NCBI GenBank assembly: GCA_963816955.1
Contig: CAWFME010000001.1
Span: 1-64,000, forward strand
Direction: 5' to 3'
DNA from: DATFQI01 sp963816955
GTDB taxonomy: Bacteria > Actinomycetota > Thermoleophilia > Solirubrobacterales > Solirubrobacteraceae
DNA length: 64,000 nucleotides
Shown: one piece after another, positions 25,748-34,351 of the stretch
How the letters are laid out: every line of letters begins with the position of its first letter
Position numbering within the stretch: the stretch's first letter is position 1
Position numbers and translations under genes: made by a program
Notes under the pieces: model-generated
What the model saw: the letters and a program-made list of their open reading frames with translations, nothing else
The model's database searches: none
Told to the model about the DNA's origin: nothing

Positions 25748-27372
25748 TTGAAGGCCTCCTCGAGCCATTCCGCGCAAAAGTCGGGCGTGATCTTCGCATC
25801 GACCACGAGCGGGCCGTCGCGCCGCTCGAGCCAGCGCGCGACGCCGTCGAGGTCGCCGAGCGTGCGGGCGGTGAGCCCCTGCGCGCCGGCCGCGCGCGCC
25901 AGCGCGGCGAAGTCGGTGTCCGGGAATCGCACGAGCTCGAGCGGGAGTCCCTGCGGCCCGAAGTGATGGACCTCGGCCCCGTAGGCGGCGTCGTCGTAGA
26001 TCACGACCAGCAGCGGCAGCCGCAACCGGGCGAGCGTCTCCAGCTCCGGCAGCGCCATCAGCGCGCCGCCGTCGCCCAGGCAGGCGACCGTCAGCCGGTC
26101 CGGGCGGGCGATCGCCGCGCCGATCCCGCTCGCCAGGCCGAGCCCGATCGACTGGAAGGCCTGCGTGAACACGAATCCCTGCGGGTCGGGCACGCGCAGG
26201 TACATCGGCGGGAAGCCCATGAAGTGCCCGGAGTCGACGGCGACGGTGCGCTCGGCGGGCAGCAGCGCGTCGAGCGCGATCGACAGCGCGCGCGGGTCGA
26301 GGTGGGTCTCGTCGCCTTCGTCCTCGAACGAGGCGTCGCGCCACGAGCCCTCGGCGATCTCGCGCTCGAGGCCCGGCGTGGCGCGGAACCCCTCGTTGAC
26401 GACGCCGGCGGCGAGCAGCGCCTCCGCGGTCGCGGCGGCGTCGCCGACCACCGCGACGTGCACCGGCCGGTGGGCGCCGAGCGACTCCTCGTCGAGGTCG
26501 ACCTGCACGACCTTCGTGCCGCGGGCGATCAGCTTGCCGTCGCTCGTGGTCCAGCGGGTCAGGTTGGCGCCGAAGGCGAGGATCAGGTCGGCCTCCCCCA
26601 TCAGCCGCGCCGCGACCGGCGAGGCGAAGCCGCCCGAGATCCCGACCGCCCAGGCCGAGCCCTCGAACAGCCCGTGGCCCATGGCGGAGGTGGCCAGCAC
26701 GGCGCCGATCGCCTCGCCGAGCCGCTCGAGCGGCTCGCGCGCGCCGGCCAGCACCGCGCCGCGTCCGGCGACGATCACGGGCCGGCGGGCGGCGGCGATC
26801 AGCTCCTCGACCTCGGCGACGACCTCCGGCGCCGGCGCGGGCCGCCCGGGCTCCCGCAGCAGGCCCGGCGCGGCGCCGTCGGGCGCCGGCTCGGCCTGGA
26901 CGTCGAGCGGCATGTTGAGCACCACGGGGCGGCGCTCGACGCGCGCGCGGCGCAGCGCCCTGGCGGTGTCGGCGGCGGCGGTCGCGCCCGAGTGGATGCG
27001 CTCGGGCACCGCGCCGAGCGTGGCGGCGAGCCCCGGCTGGTCGACCGCGAAGTTCGAGCGGATCGCCGCGCGCGGCGCCTCGCCGGCGAGCACGAGCAGC
27101 GGCGTGCGGCTCTTGGCCGCCTCGGTCAGCCCGGTCAGCGCGTTGGTGAAGCCCGGCCCCTGGTGGACGCTGCAGACGCCGACCCGCCCGCTCACGCGCG
27201 CGTAGCCGTCGGCCATCATGATCGCGCCGCCCTCGTGGCGGGCGTGGTGGAACGCCGCGCCGGCCGCGTGCAGCGCCTGCGTGGCGACGAAGTTGCCGCT
27301 GCCGAGCACGCCGAACGCGTCGCGCACGCCGAGCGCGGCGAGGGTGCGCCCGACGGCTTCTGCGGCGTTCAT
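25744..27372 (-). CDS. Thiamine-pyrophosphate-dependent enzyme, acetolactate synthase-like
   Basis: A 542-residue enzyme with the three-domain ALS/benzoylformate decarboxylase layout. The N-terminal domain has the activating Glu in HARHEGGAIMMADGYARVSG and the SVHQGPGFTNALTG loop. The central domain includes RRPVIVAGRG. The C-terminal TPP/Mg site has CLGDGGALMALPELETL followed by VVIYDDAAYG, where an Asn-Asn or Asn-Asp pair is more usual. The missing FAD/quinone-binding features and partner cyclase argue against a true valine/isoleucine acetolactate synthase. Decarboxylation or ligation of a 2-oxo acid is inferred. Its ATG is divergent from the acyl-CoA dehydrogenase gene, with only 24 bases between starts. 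Confidence 0.85.
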   Translation of the reverse strand: MNAAEAVGRTLAALGVRDAFGVLGSGNFVATQALHAAGAAFHHARHEGGAIMMADGYARVSGRVGVCSVHQGPGFTNALTGLTEAAKSRTPLLVLAGEAPRAAIRSNFAVDQPGLAATLGAVPERIHSGATAAADTARALRRARVERRPVVLNMPLDVQAEPAPDGAAPGLLREPGRPAPAPEVVAEVEELIAAARRPVIVAGRGAVLAGAREPLERLGEAIGAVLATSAMGHGLFEGSAWAVGISGGFASPVAARLMGEADLILAFGANLTRWTTSDGKLIARGTKVVQVDLDEESLGAHRPVHVAVVGDAAATAEALLAAGVVNEGFRATPGLEREIAEGSWRDASFEDEGDETHLDPRALSIALDALLPAERTVAVDSGHFMGFPPMYLRVPDPQGFVFTQAFQSIGLGLASGIGAAIARPDRLTVACLGDGGALMALPELETLARLRLPLLVVIYDDAAYGAEVHHFGPQGLPLELVRFPDTDFAALARAAGAQGLTARTLGDLDGVARWLERRDGPLVVDAKITPDFCAEWLEEAFK

Positions 27373-27378
27373 GCGGCG

Positions 27379-27390
27379 CACGGTACCGTG
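27379..27390. promoter_or_regulatory. Symmetric divergent promoter (palindromic -10)
   Basis: CACGGTACCGTG is a perfect 12-bp palindrome that places a TACCGT -10-like hexamer on each strand. The hexamers overlap by the central TA. From the end of each hexamer to its start codon (ATG at 27397 on +, ATG at 27372 on -) there are exactly seven bases. Both transcripts should be leaderless or nearly so and should compete for polymerase. Confidence 0.6.
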
Positions 27391-27396
27391 AGCGGC

Positions 27397-28587
27397 ATGG
27401 CCTCCTCGACCACATCCCGACCCAAGCTCGACCCGCACGACGTGCTCGGCCTCGACCACCTGCTCGGCGACGAGGAGCGCATGCTGCGCGACTCCGTGCG
27501 CGGCTGGGTGGGCGACCGCGTGCTCCCCGATGTCGCGGGCTGGTTCGAGGAGGGCACGCTGCCCTCGCGGGAGCTGGCCAAGGAGCTCGGCGACCTCAAC
27601 CTGCTCGGCATGCACCTCGAGGGCTACGGCTGCGCCGGCGCGTCCTCGACCGCCTACGGCGTGGCCTGCCGCGAGCTGGAGTACGGCGACTCGGGCATCC
27701 GCTCGCTGGTCTCCGTGCAGGGCTCGCTGGCGATGTTCCCGATCTGGAAGTTCGGCTCGGAGGCCCAGAAGGAGGAGTGGCTGCCGCGGATGGCCGCGGG
27801 CGACGCGATCGGCTGCTTCGGGCTGACCGAGCCCGACTTCGGCTCCGACCCCGCGGGCATGCGCACGACCGCCAAGCGCGACGGCGACGACTGGGTCCTC
27901 AACGGGACCAAGATGTGGATCACCAACGGCGGCATCGCCGACGTCGCGGTCGTATGGGCCAAGACCGACGACGGCGTCCGCGGCTTCGTGGTGCCGACCG
28001 ATACGCAGGGCTTCAGCGCCTCCGACATCCACCGCAAGCACTCGCTGCGGGCCTCGATCACGTCCGAGCTCGCGCTCGAGGACGTGCGGCTGCCGGGTGA
28101 CGCGGTGCTGCCCGAGGTGACCGGCATGCGCGGCCCGCTGTCCTGCCTGACCGAGGCGCGCTTCGGCATCTGCTGGGGCTCCGTCGGCGCCGGGCGCGCG
28201 TGCTACGAGTCGGCGCTCGAGTACGCCAAGACGCGCGTGCAGTACGGGCGGCCGATCGCCGGCTTCCAGCTCACGCAGCGCAAGCTCGTCGACATGATGC
28301 TCGAGCTCCAGAAGGCGCAGCTGCTGGCCTGGCGGCTGGGCCAGCTCAAGGACGCGGGCGAGCTCGACCCGCGCCAGATCTCGGTCGGCAAGCTCAACAA
28401 CGTGCGCGAGGCGCTCGAGGTCGCGCGCGAGGCGCGGACGATCCTCGGCGCGTCCGGGATCACCTCCGAGTATCCGGTGATGCGCCACGCCAACAACCTC
28501 GAGTCCGTGCTCACCTACGAGGGCACCAGCGAGATCCACACGCTGATCCTCGGCGAGGCGTTGACGGGCGAGCGGGCGCTGAACTAG
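27397..28587 (+). CDS. Glutaryl-CoA dehydrogenase-like acyl-CoA dehydrogenase
   Basis: A 396-residue flavoenzyme. Glutaryl-CoA dehydrogenases oxidise and decarboxylate glutaryl-CoA to crotonyl-CoA. Family signatures are present: CFGLTEPDFGSDP (FAD loop), KMWITNGGIADV, and VQYGRPIAGFQL. The catalytic Glu lies in YEGTSEIHTLILGEALTG. The substrate-selecting GIRSLVSVQGSLAM matches the YRSAMSVQSS segment of human GCDH, including its Arg and Ser, so glutaryl-CoA is more likely than a generic acyl chain. ATG at 27397 follows TACCGT by seven bases. The pathway fits lysine or tryptophan degradation, which would also suit the adjacent kynurenine-formamidase-like protein, though this link is only an inference. 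Confidence 0.9.
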   Translation: MASSTTSRPKLDPHDVLGLDHLLGDEERMLRDSVRGWVGDRVLPDVAGWFEEGTLPSRELAKELGDLNLLGMHLEGYGCAGASSTAYGVACRELEYGDSGIRSLVSVQGSLAMFPIWKFGSEAQKEEWLPRMAAGDAIGCFGLTEPDFGSDPAGMRTTAKRDGDDWVLNGTKMWITNGGIADVAVVWAKTDDGVRGFVVPTDTQGFSASDIHRKHSLRASITSELALEDVRLPGDAVLPEVTGMRGPLSCLTEARFGICWGSVGAGRACYESALEYAKTRVQYGRPIAGFQLTQRKLVDMMLELQKAQLLAWRLGQLKDAGELDPRQISVGKLNNVREALEVAREARTILGASGITSEYPVMRHANNLESVLTYEGTSEIHTLILGEALTGERALN

Positions 28588-28598
28588 CTCCGCGACGC

Positions 28599-28988
28599 AT
28601 GGCGGACTGGGACGACGTCGACCGGATCGCGCTCGCGCTGCCCGAGGCGGAGGCCGGCACCAGCTACGGCAACCGCGCCTGGTCCGTGAAGGGCAAGGCG
28701 TTCGCGTGGGAGCGGCCGCTGCGCAAGGTCGATCTGAAGGCGCTCGGCGACGCGGCCCCAGACGGTCCGATCCTCGGCGCCCACGTCGAGCACCTCGTCG
28801 CCAAGGAGGCGCTGCTGGCCGACGCGCCGGACGTCTACTTCACGACACCGCACTTCGACGGTTACCCGGCGGTCCTCGCCCGCCTCGGGGCGATCAGCGT
28901 GCCCGAGCTCGAGGAGCTGCTCGCGGAGGGCTGGCTCGCGCGGGCGCCGAAGCGGCTCGCCGCCGCCTTCCTCGCCGACCGAACCTGA
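28599..28988 (+). CDS. MmcQ/YjbR family DNA-binding-fold protein
   Basis: A 129-residue protein with the MmcQ/YjbR (CyaY-like) fold. It begins WDDVDRIALALPEAEAG, then SYGNRAWSVKGKAFAWERP, and ends with TTPHFDGYPAVLARL. The family is widespread and mostly uncharacterised; MmcQ was named for a locus linked to mitomycin resistance. It starts 11 bases after the dehydrogenase stop in the same orientation, so the two are probably one transcript, followed by a strong hairpin. Confidence 0.85.
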   Translation: MADWDDVDRIALALPEAEAGTSYGNRAWSVKGKAFAWERPLRKVDLKALGDAAPDGPILGAHVEHLVAKEALLADAPDVYFTTPHFDGYPAVLARLGAISVPELEELLAEGWLARAPKRLAAAFLADRT

Positions 28989-29004
28989 AGGGCATGACCC
29001 CTGG

Positions 29005-29036
29005 CGCGGGAGGGGCGGGGCGCCGCCCCTCCCGCG
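29005..29036. terminator. Strong convergent hairpin
   Basis: CGCGGGAGGGGCGG and CCGCCCCTCCCGCG form a perfect 14-bp stem with a 4-base loop. It lies midway between the MmcQ-like stop and the oppositely oriented choice-of-anchor B stop. It can serve both strands; no U-tract follows on either side. Confidence 0.7.
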
Positions 29037-29043
29037 AGCCGGG

Positions 29044-30369
29044 TCAGCCGCCGAACTCCAGGACGAAGATGCCCCGGTCGATGCTCGAGACGGCGATCTT
29101 GCCGTCGCGGTACTCGCCGTAGTTGCTCCACGTGCCGCCCTCGAAGCCCGGGGCGTCGTTCTCCGGGTACAGGTCGAAGAACGCGACCTCCTCGAGGTCG
29201 GCGCTGGGCACCGAGTCCTCGTCGAAGATCCGCAGGCCGGACGTGTAGTTGGACTCGAACACGTGGCCGTCGCGGATGTAGAGGTTGTGGTCCGTCGAGG
29301 TGGTGTTGTTCGGGCTCGCCCGGACCACACCGGGGTTCGTCAGGCTCTCCACGTTCATCACGTAGGTCGTCTGCTTGCCCTCGGGCGCCGAGCCCCTGAG
29401 CTCGTCGAGCTCGTCGTTGAACACGAACCACTTGCCGTCCTCGGTGAGCCAGCCCTGGTGGGTGTAGGCCGCCGACGGGTAGCCCGTGCGCGACAGCATC
29501 CGCGGCGCGTCCTTGTCCGTCACGTCGACGATCGTGACCGTGTCCTCGTTGGACGCGAAGCAGATCTCGCGGTTCCGGAAGCGCTTGTCGGGGCCGCTGT
29601 ACCTCTCGCACTCGGTGTCGTGCGTGTAGCCGTCGGCCGAGAAGCAGCCCGCGAACTTCGGCTTCGCCGGGTTCTTGATATGCACCATGTGCAGGCCGCC
29701 CGCACACGTGCTCGTGCCGACGAGATAGGCATAGCCCGTCCGCTCGTTGATGTCGAGGTTGTGGGTGTTGTTGCTGCCGCCGACCTCGTAGATCGCATCG
29801 GCGGTGAACGTCTGCGGCTGGGCGCCCGCCGAGCGCAGGCGCGTGAGGTCGAAGACCTGCATGCCGTGCCCGATGTGCTCGGAGACGATGAACGCGTGGT
29901 CGCGGTAGACCTTGATGTCGCGCCAGAACCTGCGGCTACCGTCGGTCCTCGTCGGCAGCATGCCGAGGAAGCGCGGATTCGTGCCGTCGGTGACGTCGAC
30001 GAACGCGGTGCCGTTGGTCTTGCCCATGATCGCGTACTCGCGGCCGGTCTCGCGGTCGGTCCAGCCCCAGATGTCGTTGCCGATCTCGCCGCCGCCGATC
30101 TCGGCCAGCGAGAGGTTGCCGAGCAGGTTCACGTTCTTGCACGGGAACTCGCCGGCCATGCCGTTGACGCAGTCGGCGCCCGCCGCGCCCTGGGCGGCCT
30201 GGGTCGTCTGCGCTGCCGCGGCCAGGTCGCGGAGCTTCTGGTCCTCCGCGCTGAACCAGCCCGAGTAGAGCCCGAAGCTCATGCCGCCGGGCTGCGGATG
30301 TGCCGCCGCGGTGCCGGCCATGGCCAGCAGGCTTGCGGCGGTCACCAGCAGGATGCTGGTCTTTCGCAT
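29044..30369 (-). CDS. Secreted choice-of-anchor B (LVIVD-type) beta-propeller protein
   Basis: A 441-residue exported protein. The signal peptide MRKTSILLVTAASLLAMAG ends in TAAA before HPQP. The rest is a set of propeller-like repeats, including EYAIMGKTNGTAFVDVTD, DHAFIVSEHIGHGMQVFDL, TGYAYLVGTSTCAGG, and EDTVTIVDVTDKDAPRML. It is His/Asp rich in the THNLDINE and TDHNLYI strands, which may bind metal. Family members are secreted or surface proteins of unknown function. ATG is preceded by GGAGGGGATCC, one of the best Shine-Dalgarno sequences in the window. It is monocistronic between a convergent hairpin and the regulator gene. Confidence 0.85.
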   Translation of the reverse strand: MRKTSILLVTAASLLAMAGTAAAHPQPGGMSFGLYSGWFSAEDQKLRDLAAAAQTTQAAQGAAGADCVNGMAGEFPCKNVNLLGNLSLAEIGGGEIGNDIWGWTDRETGREYAIMGKTNGTAFVDVTDGTNPRFLGMLPTRTDGSRRFWRDIKVYRDHAFIVSEHIGHGMQVFDLTRLRSAGAQPQTFTADAIYEVGGSNNTHNLDINERTGYAYLVGTSTCAGGLHMVHIKNPAKPKFAGCFSADGYTHDTECERYSGPDKRFRNREICFASNEDTVTIVDVTDKDAPRMLSRTGYPSAAYTHQGWLTEDGKWFVFNDELDELRGSAPEGKQTTYVMNVESLTNPGVVRASPNNTTSTDHNLYIRDGHVFESNYTSGLRIFDEDSVPSADLEEVAFFDLYPENDAPGFEGGTWSNYGEYRDGKIAVSSIDRGIFVLEFGG

Positions 30370-30446
30370 GGATCCCCTCCCAATGTGTACGTCCTGGCCG
30401 CCTCCCGAGCGGCCCATGAGAAGAGGATGGCAGAGAGCGCGGTCGT

Positions 30447-31118
30447 TCAGCGGCGTCCCGGACGGACCAGTCCGGATTCGTACGCGATGACCACGAGCTG
30501 CGCGCGGTCGCGGGCCGCGAGCTTGGTGAACAGGCGGGCGACGTGGGTCTTGGCCGTCAGCGGCGAGAGCACGAGGCGATCGGCGATCTCGGCGTTGGAG
30601 AGGCCCTGGCCGACGAGCGTGAGGACCTCGCGCTCGCGGGCGGTCAGCTCGGCCAGCTCGCCGTCGTCGTCGCCGGCGGGCGCCGGGCCGGCCTGGGCGA
30701 CGAAGGCCTCGATCAGCCGGCGGGTGTGGCGAGGCGCGAGCAGCGCCTCGCCGGCGGCGACGATGCGGACCGCCTCGAGCAGCTCGGCGGGCTCGACGTC
30801 CTTGAGCAGGAAGCCGGACGCGCCCGCGCGCAGGGCGCCGAAGACGTACTCGTCGAGCTCGAACGTGGTGAGCACGATCACGCGCGTGCGCGAGAGCGTC
30901 GGGTCGGCCGTCACGCGCGCCGTCGCCCGCAGGCCGTCCGTGCGCGGCATCCGTACGTCCATCAGCACGACGTCGGGCCGGTGCGCGCGCGCGAGCGCGA
31001 CCGCCTCTTCGCCGTCGGCGGCCTCGGCGACGACGGCCATGTCCTGCTCGCCGTCGAGCAGCGCGCGGAAGCCCGCGCGCACGAGCGCCTGGTCGTCGGC
31101 GAGCTCGACCGTGATCAC
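30447..31118 (-). CDS. NarL/LuxR-family response regulator
   Basis: A 223-residue two-component regulator. The receiver domain (about residues 1-120) has the acidic pair Asp8-Asp9, phospho-acceptor Asp54 in VVLMDVRMPRTDG, a Thr switch residue in VIVLTTF, and the conserved Lys in GFLLKDV. A LuxR-type helix-turn-helix follows at about 155-215 (LTAREREVLTLVGQGLSNAE, then LSPLTAKTHVARL). The start is GTG at 31118, overlapping the kinase stop (GTGA). It is the last gene of the MMPL-kinase-regulator run, so it probably controls that transporter or a related envelope response. Confidence 0.95.
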   Translation of the reverse strand: MITVELADDQALVRAGFRALLDGEQDMAVVAEAADGEEAVALARAHRPDVVLMDVRMPRTDGLRATARVTADPTLSRTRVIVLTTFELDEYVFGALRAGASGFLLKDVEPAELLEAVRIVAAGEALLAPRHTRRLIEAFVAQAGPAPAGDDDGELAELTAREREVLTLVGQGLSNAEIADRLVLSPLTAKTHVARLFTKLAARDRAQLVVIAYESGLVRPGRR

Positions 31119-32245
31119 GCGCGCGGCTCCTCGCCCGCGGGCAGCGTCGCCGCCACGCGCCAGCCGCCGCCCTCGCCGGGCCCGGCCTCGAGCGAGCCGC
31201 CGAGCGCCGCGGCGCGCTCGCGCATGCCGCGCAGGCCGGTGCCCGCACCGTCAGCCGCGCCGTTCACAGCGGCGCCGTCGTCGGCGACCTCGAGCCGGAT
31301 CGCGCCGGCGTCGCGCGCCACCCGGACGCGCACGTGCGCCGCGCCCGCATGGCGCAGCGCGTTGGTCAGCGCCTCCTGCACGATCCGGTAGCCCGCGGCG
31401 TGCACGGCGGCCGGCAGCTCGCCGACCTCGCCCACCTCCAGCTCGACCTGCACGCCCGCCCCGCGCAGCGCCGCGGCCAGCTCGTCGAGGTCGCCGAGGC
31501 CGGCGGCGGGGCGCACGGGCGCGTCGCGATCGTCGCCGCGCAGCACGCCGAGCGTGGCCCGCAGGTCGCTCAGCGCCTCGCCGCTGGTCTGCTTGATCGC
31601 CCGCAGCGCGCTGCGCGCCTGCTCCGGATCCTGATCGAGCCGGTGCGCCGCCACGCCCGCCTGCACGTTGATGGCGACCATCGCGTGCGCGACGACGTCG
31701 TGGACCTCGCGGGCGATCCGCAGCCGCTCCTCACCCGTGCGCCGCTGCGCCTCCTCCTCGATCGCCTCGCGCCGGGAGCGGACCATGTCGCCGATCGCCA
31801 GCGCGAGCCCGCACAGCGCCACGTTGCGCACCACGACGCTGAACAGCTCGCCGCCGTCGTCGGCGAAGGGAAGGACGCTGACGATCACGCACGGCACGAC
31901 GGCGAGCCCGACCCAGACGTTGTGGCGGCGGTCGCTGCGCGTGGCGAGGTCATACAGCGCCACCATCGGGATCAGGACCACGGTGTTGCCCGGCTCCAGC
32001 GCGAACAGGATCAGCACGATCCCTGCGGTCAGCAGCGGGCCGAGCGCCAGGAAGCCGAGCCGGCCTCGCAGCACGAGCGGCAGGCAGCCGACGACGGCGG
32101 CGACCGGCCCGAACGCGGTCACGTCCGGGCCATGGTCGGGGGTCAGCAGCGCCTCGGCCAGCAGCACCGGCGGCAGCGCCGCCACCGGGAGCCAGGTCCT
32201 GAGCGTCGAGCTGCGAGCGAGGCGGTCGAGCAAGGCGCCGCTCAT
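31115..32245 (-). CDS. Membrane sensor histidine kinase (DesK/NarX-like, HisKA_3)
   Basis: A 376-residue kinase. The N-terminal half carries about five to six membrane helices (for example VAALPPVLLAEALL, LLTAGIVLILFAL, WVGLAVVPCVIVSVLPF). A HisKA_3 dimerisation region follows, with phospho-acceptor His182 in RIAREVHDVVAHAM. An HATPase_c domain has the N box in VQEALTNALRHA, a degenerate G1 (LEVADDGAAV) and GTGLRGMRERAAALGGSL. No extracellular sensor domain is seen, so the stimulus is probably membrane-borne. It overlaps the MMPL gene upstream and the response regulator downstream, each by four bases. Confidence 0.94.
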   Translation of the reverse strand: MSGALLDRLARSSTLRTWLPVAALPPVLLAEALLTPDHGPDVTAFGPVAAVVGCLPLVLRGRLGFLALGPLLTAGIVLILFALEPGNTVVLIPMVALYDLATRSDRRHNVWVGLAVVPCVIVSVLPFADDGGELFSVVVRNVALCGLALAIGDMVRSRREAIEEEAQRRTGEERLRIAREVHDVVAHAMVAINVQAGVAAHRLDQDPEQARSALRAIKQTSGEALSDLRATLGVLRGDDRDAPVRPAAGLGDLDELAAALRGAGVQVELEVGEVGELPAAVHAAGYRIVQEALTNALRHAGAAHVRVRVARDAGAIRLEVADDGAAVNGAADGAGTGLRGMRERAAALGGSLEAGPGEGGGWRVAATLPAGEEPRA

Positions 32246-34266
32246 CGTACGGCCAGCTGCGGGGGCTCCTGGATCCCGACGCGACCGTGCAGGCGGCGCA
32301 GCGGCGCGGGCGACCACCAGTTCGCCCGGCCGAGCAGCGTCATCAGCGACGGCACGAGCAGCGTGCGCACCACGAACGCGTCGACGAGCACGCCGGTCGC
32401 CGTGGCGACCCCGATCTGCTGGATGAACGAGATCGAGCTGGTGGAGAAGGCGCCGATCGCGACCGCCATGAGGATCGCCGCCGCCGTGACGACGCGGCCC
32501 GTGCGCGCCAGCCCCGTCGCGACCGCCTCGGAGTCCGGCAGGCCGGCGTCGCGCGCCTCCTTGATGCGCCCGAGCAGGAACACGCCGTAGTCGGTCGAGA
32601 GCGCGAACACGATCGCGGCGGTGACGAGGAAGTCGCTCGGCTCCACGCCGCCGTTGGGCGTGTAGCCCAGCAGCCCGGTCAGGTGCCCGCCCTGGTAGAT
32701 CAGCACGAGCGGCGTGAGCGCCGTGCCGACCGTCAGCGCGTTCATCACGACGGCCTTGATCGGCAGCACGACCGAGCCGGTCATCAGCCACAGCACGAGC
32801 AGCGTGAGGCCGACGAGCAGCGCGACCGCGGGCAGCAGGCGCGAGCCGATCGCGGCCTGCTGGTCGACGAACTCGGCGGCGCCGCCGCCGACCCGCACGT
32901 CGAACGGCGCCGGGATCGCGCGGATCGCCTCGACCGCGTCCTGCGCGACCGGGCCCGCCGGGTCCCCGCTCGCGATCGCGCTCACCTGCCAGGTGCCCGA
33001 GCCGAGGTCGCGGACCGGCGCCACGCGCTCGACGCCCCCGACCCGCTTGACGCGATCGGCGAACGCCTGCACCTCGGAGCGCGCGCCCGCGGGCGCGGAG
33101 ACGGCGATCGCCATCGGCGACTTCGCGGCCTCGCCGCGGTTGACGGCGTCGGCGACGGTCCGCGCGCTCATCCCCTCCGGGATCACGGACGAGTCGACCG
33201 CCGACCAGTTCGTCGTCAGCGCGGGCAGCGACAGCGCGAGCATCGCGAGCGCGGTCAGCGGCGCGACGATCCGCGCGCGGCGCATGACGGCGTGGGCGAG
33301 CCGGTGCCAGCGGGAGCCGTCCGAGCCGTCGCGCGGCCGGGCCAGCTTGTCGCCCCAGAGCGCGAACAGCGCCGGCGCGATCACGAGCGCGGCGAGCGCC
33401 GCGACGACCGCCACGATCGCGCCCGCGATCCCCATCGACTTCAGGAACCCCTGCGGGAACACGACGAGCGTGATCAGCGCCGCGGACACCGTCGCGGCGG
33501 AGAACGCCACGGTCCGGCCCGCCGTCGCCATCGTGGCCGCGATCGCGCCGGGGGTCGCGCCGCGCGCGGCGAGCTCCTCGCGGTAGCGGCTGACGAGGAA
33601 GAGCGTGTAGTCGATCGCCAGGCCGAGCCCGAGCCCGATCACGAGGTTGAGCGCGAACACGCTCAGCCCGTAGGCGCGGTTGACCAGCGAGAGCACGAGG
33701 AACGTCCCGAGCACGGTCGTGACGCCGACGGCGAGCGGCATCAGCGTCGCGCGGCCGCGGAAGAACAGCAGCGAGAGCAGCAGCAACAGCGGGAACGCGA
33801 TCAGCTCCGCGCGGCCGAGGTCGGCCCCGACGGTCTCGCCGATCTGCAGCCCGGCGACCGCGCCGCCGCCGACGGTCACGCCGTCGGTGCGGGCGAACGC
33901 GTCGAGCGCCGTCTGCGCGACGTCCTCCTCTTCGGCGGCGGCGCGCAGCGTGCCCGTGACGAGGTCGCGGCCGGCGACGTCCGTGGAGGCGATCCCCGGC
34001 ACGTTCGCCAGCTCGCGCTCGACGGCGGCCAGCCGCCGCGGCGAAGGATCGTCGACGAGCAGCACGATCCCGGCGCCCGGCTCCTCGCCGGTGGCGGCCT
34101 CGATGCGCTCGATGGCGACCTCGGAGTCGGCGCCGGGCGCGACGAAGCCGCCGCTGCTCTCGAGCGCGCCGGCAACAGGTCCGCCGACCACGCCGGCGAG
34201 CACGACGAACAGCAGGACCGCGATCAGGGTGCGGCGCGGGTGGGCCGCGAAGCGTGAGGTGAGCAT
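32242..34266 (-). CDS. MMPL/RND-family membrane transporter
   Basis: A 674-residue transporter. A first membrane helix (TLIAVLLFVVLAGVVGGPV) leads to an external loop of about 140 residues, then five to six helices (LLLLLSLLFFRG, VLGTFLVLSLVNRAYGL, GLGLAIDYTLFLVSRYREEL). A second external loop and a second helix bundle follow, with FALSTDYGVFLLGRIKEARD. The two D-Y signatures (AIDYTLF and STDYGVF) are the proton-relay motifs of MMPL proteins. Relatives export lipids or drugs. ATG at 34266 is chosen for conservation; ATG at 34299 is also in frame. It heads an overlapping operon with a kinase and regulator, an arrangement usual for envelope-stress exporters. Confidence 0.9.
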   Translation of the reverse strand: MLTSRFAAHPRRTLIAVLLFVVLAGVVGGPVAGALESSGGFVAPGADSEVAIERIEAATGEEPGAGIVLLVDDPSPRRLAAVERELANVPGIASTDVAGRDLVTGTLRAAAEEEDVAQTALDAFARTDGVTVGGGAVAGLQIGETVGADLGRAELIAFPLLLLLSLLFFRGRATLMPLAVGVTTVLGTFLVLSLVNRAYGLSVFALNLVIGLGLGLAIDYTLFLVSRYREELAARGATPGAIAATMATAGRTVAFSAATVSAALITLVVFPQGFLKSMGIAGAIVAVVAALAALVIAPALFALWGDKLARPRDGSDGSRWHRLAHAVMRRARIVAPLTALAMLALSLPALTTNWSAVDSSVIPEGMSARTVADAVNRGEAAKSPMAIAVSAPAGARSEVQAFADRVKRVGGVERVAPVRDLGSGTWQVSAIASGDPAGPVAQDAVEAIRAIPAPFDVRVGGGAAEFVDQQAAIGSRLLPAVALLVGLTLLVLWLMTGSVVLPIKAVVMNALTVGTALTPLVLIYQGGHLTGLLGYTPNGGVEPSDFLVTAAIVFALSTDYGVFLLGRIKEARDAGLPDSEAVATGLARTGRVVTAAAILMAVAIGAFSTSSISFIQQIGVATATGVLVDAFVVRTLLVPSLMTLLGRANWWSPAPLRRLHGRVGIQEPPQLAVR

Positions 34267-34351
34267 GCCGTCATCGTCGGCCGCGGACGGCCGCCACACA
34301 TCGGCCTGCGGGAGTCACTTCGGCGCGAGGCCCTACTCCCGGGGGAGTACG

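Noticed and set aside
25963..27396. Open plus-strand extension of several hundred codons upstream of the acyl-CoA dehydrogenase start
   Set aside because: It is antisense to the TPP enzyme and lacks any family resemblance. The dehydrogenase family starts near ATG 27397.
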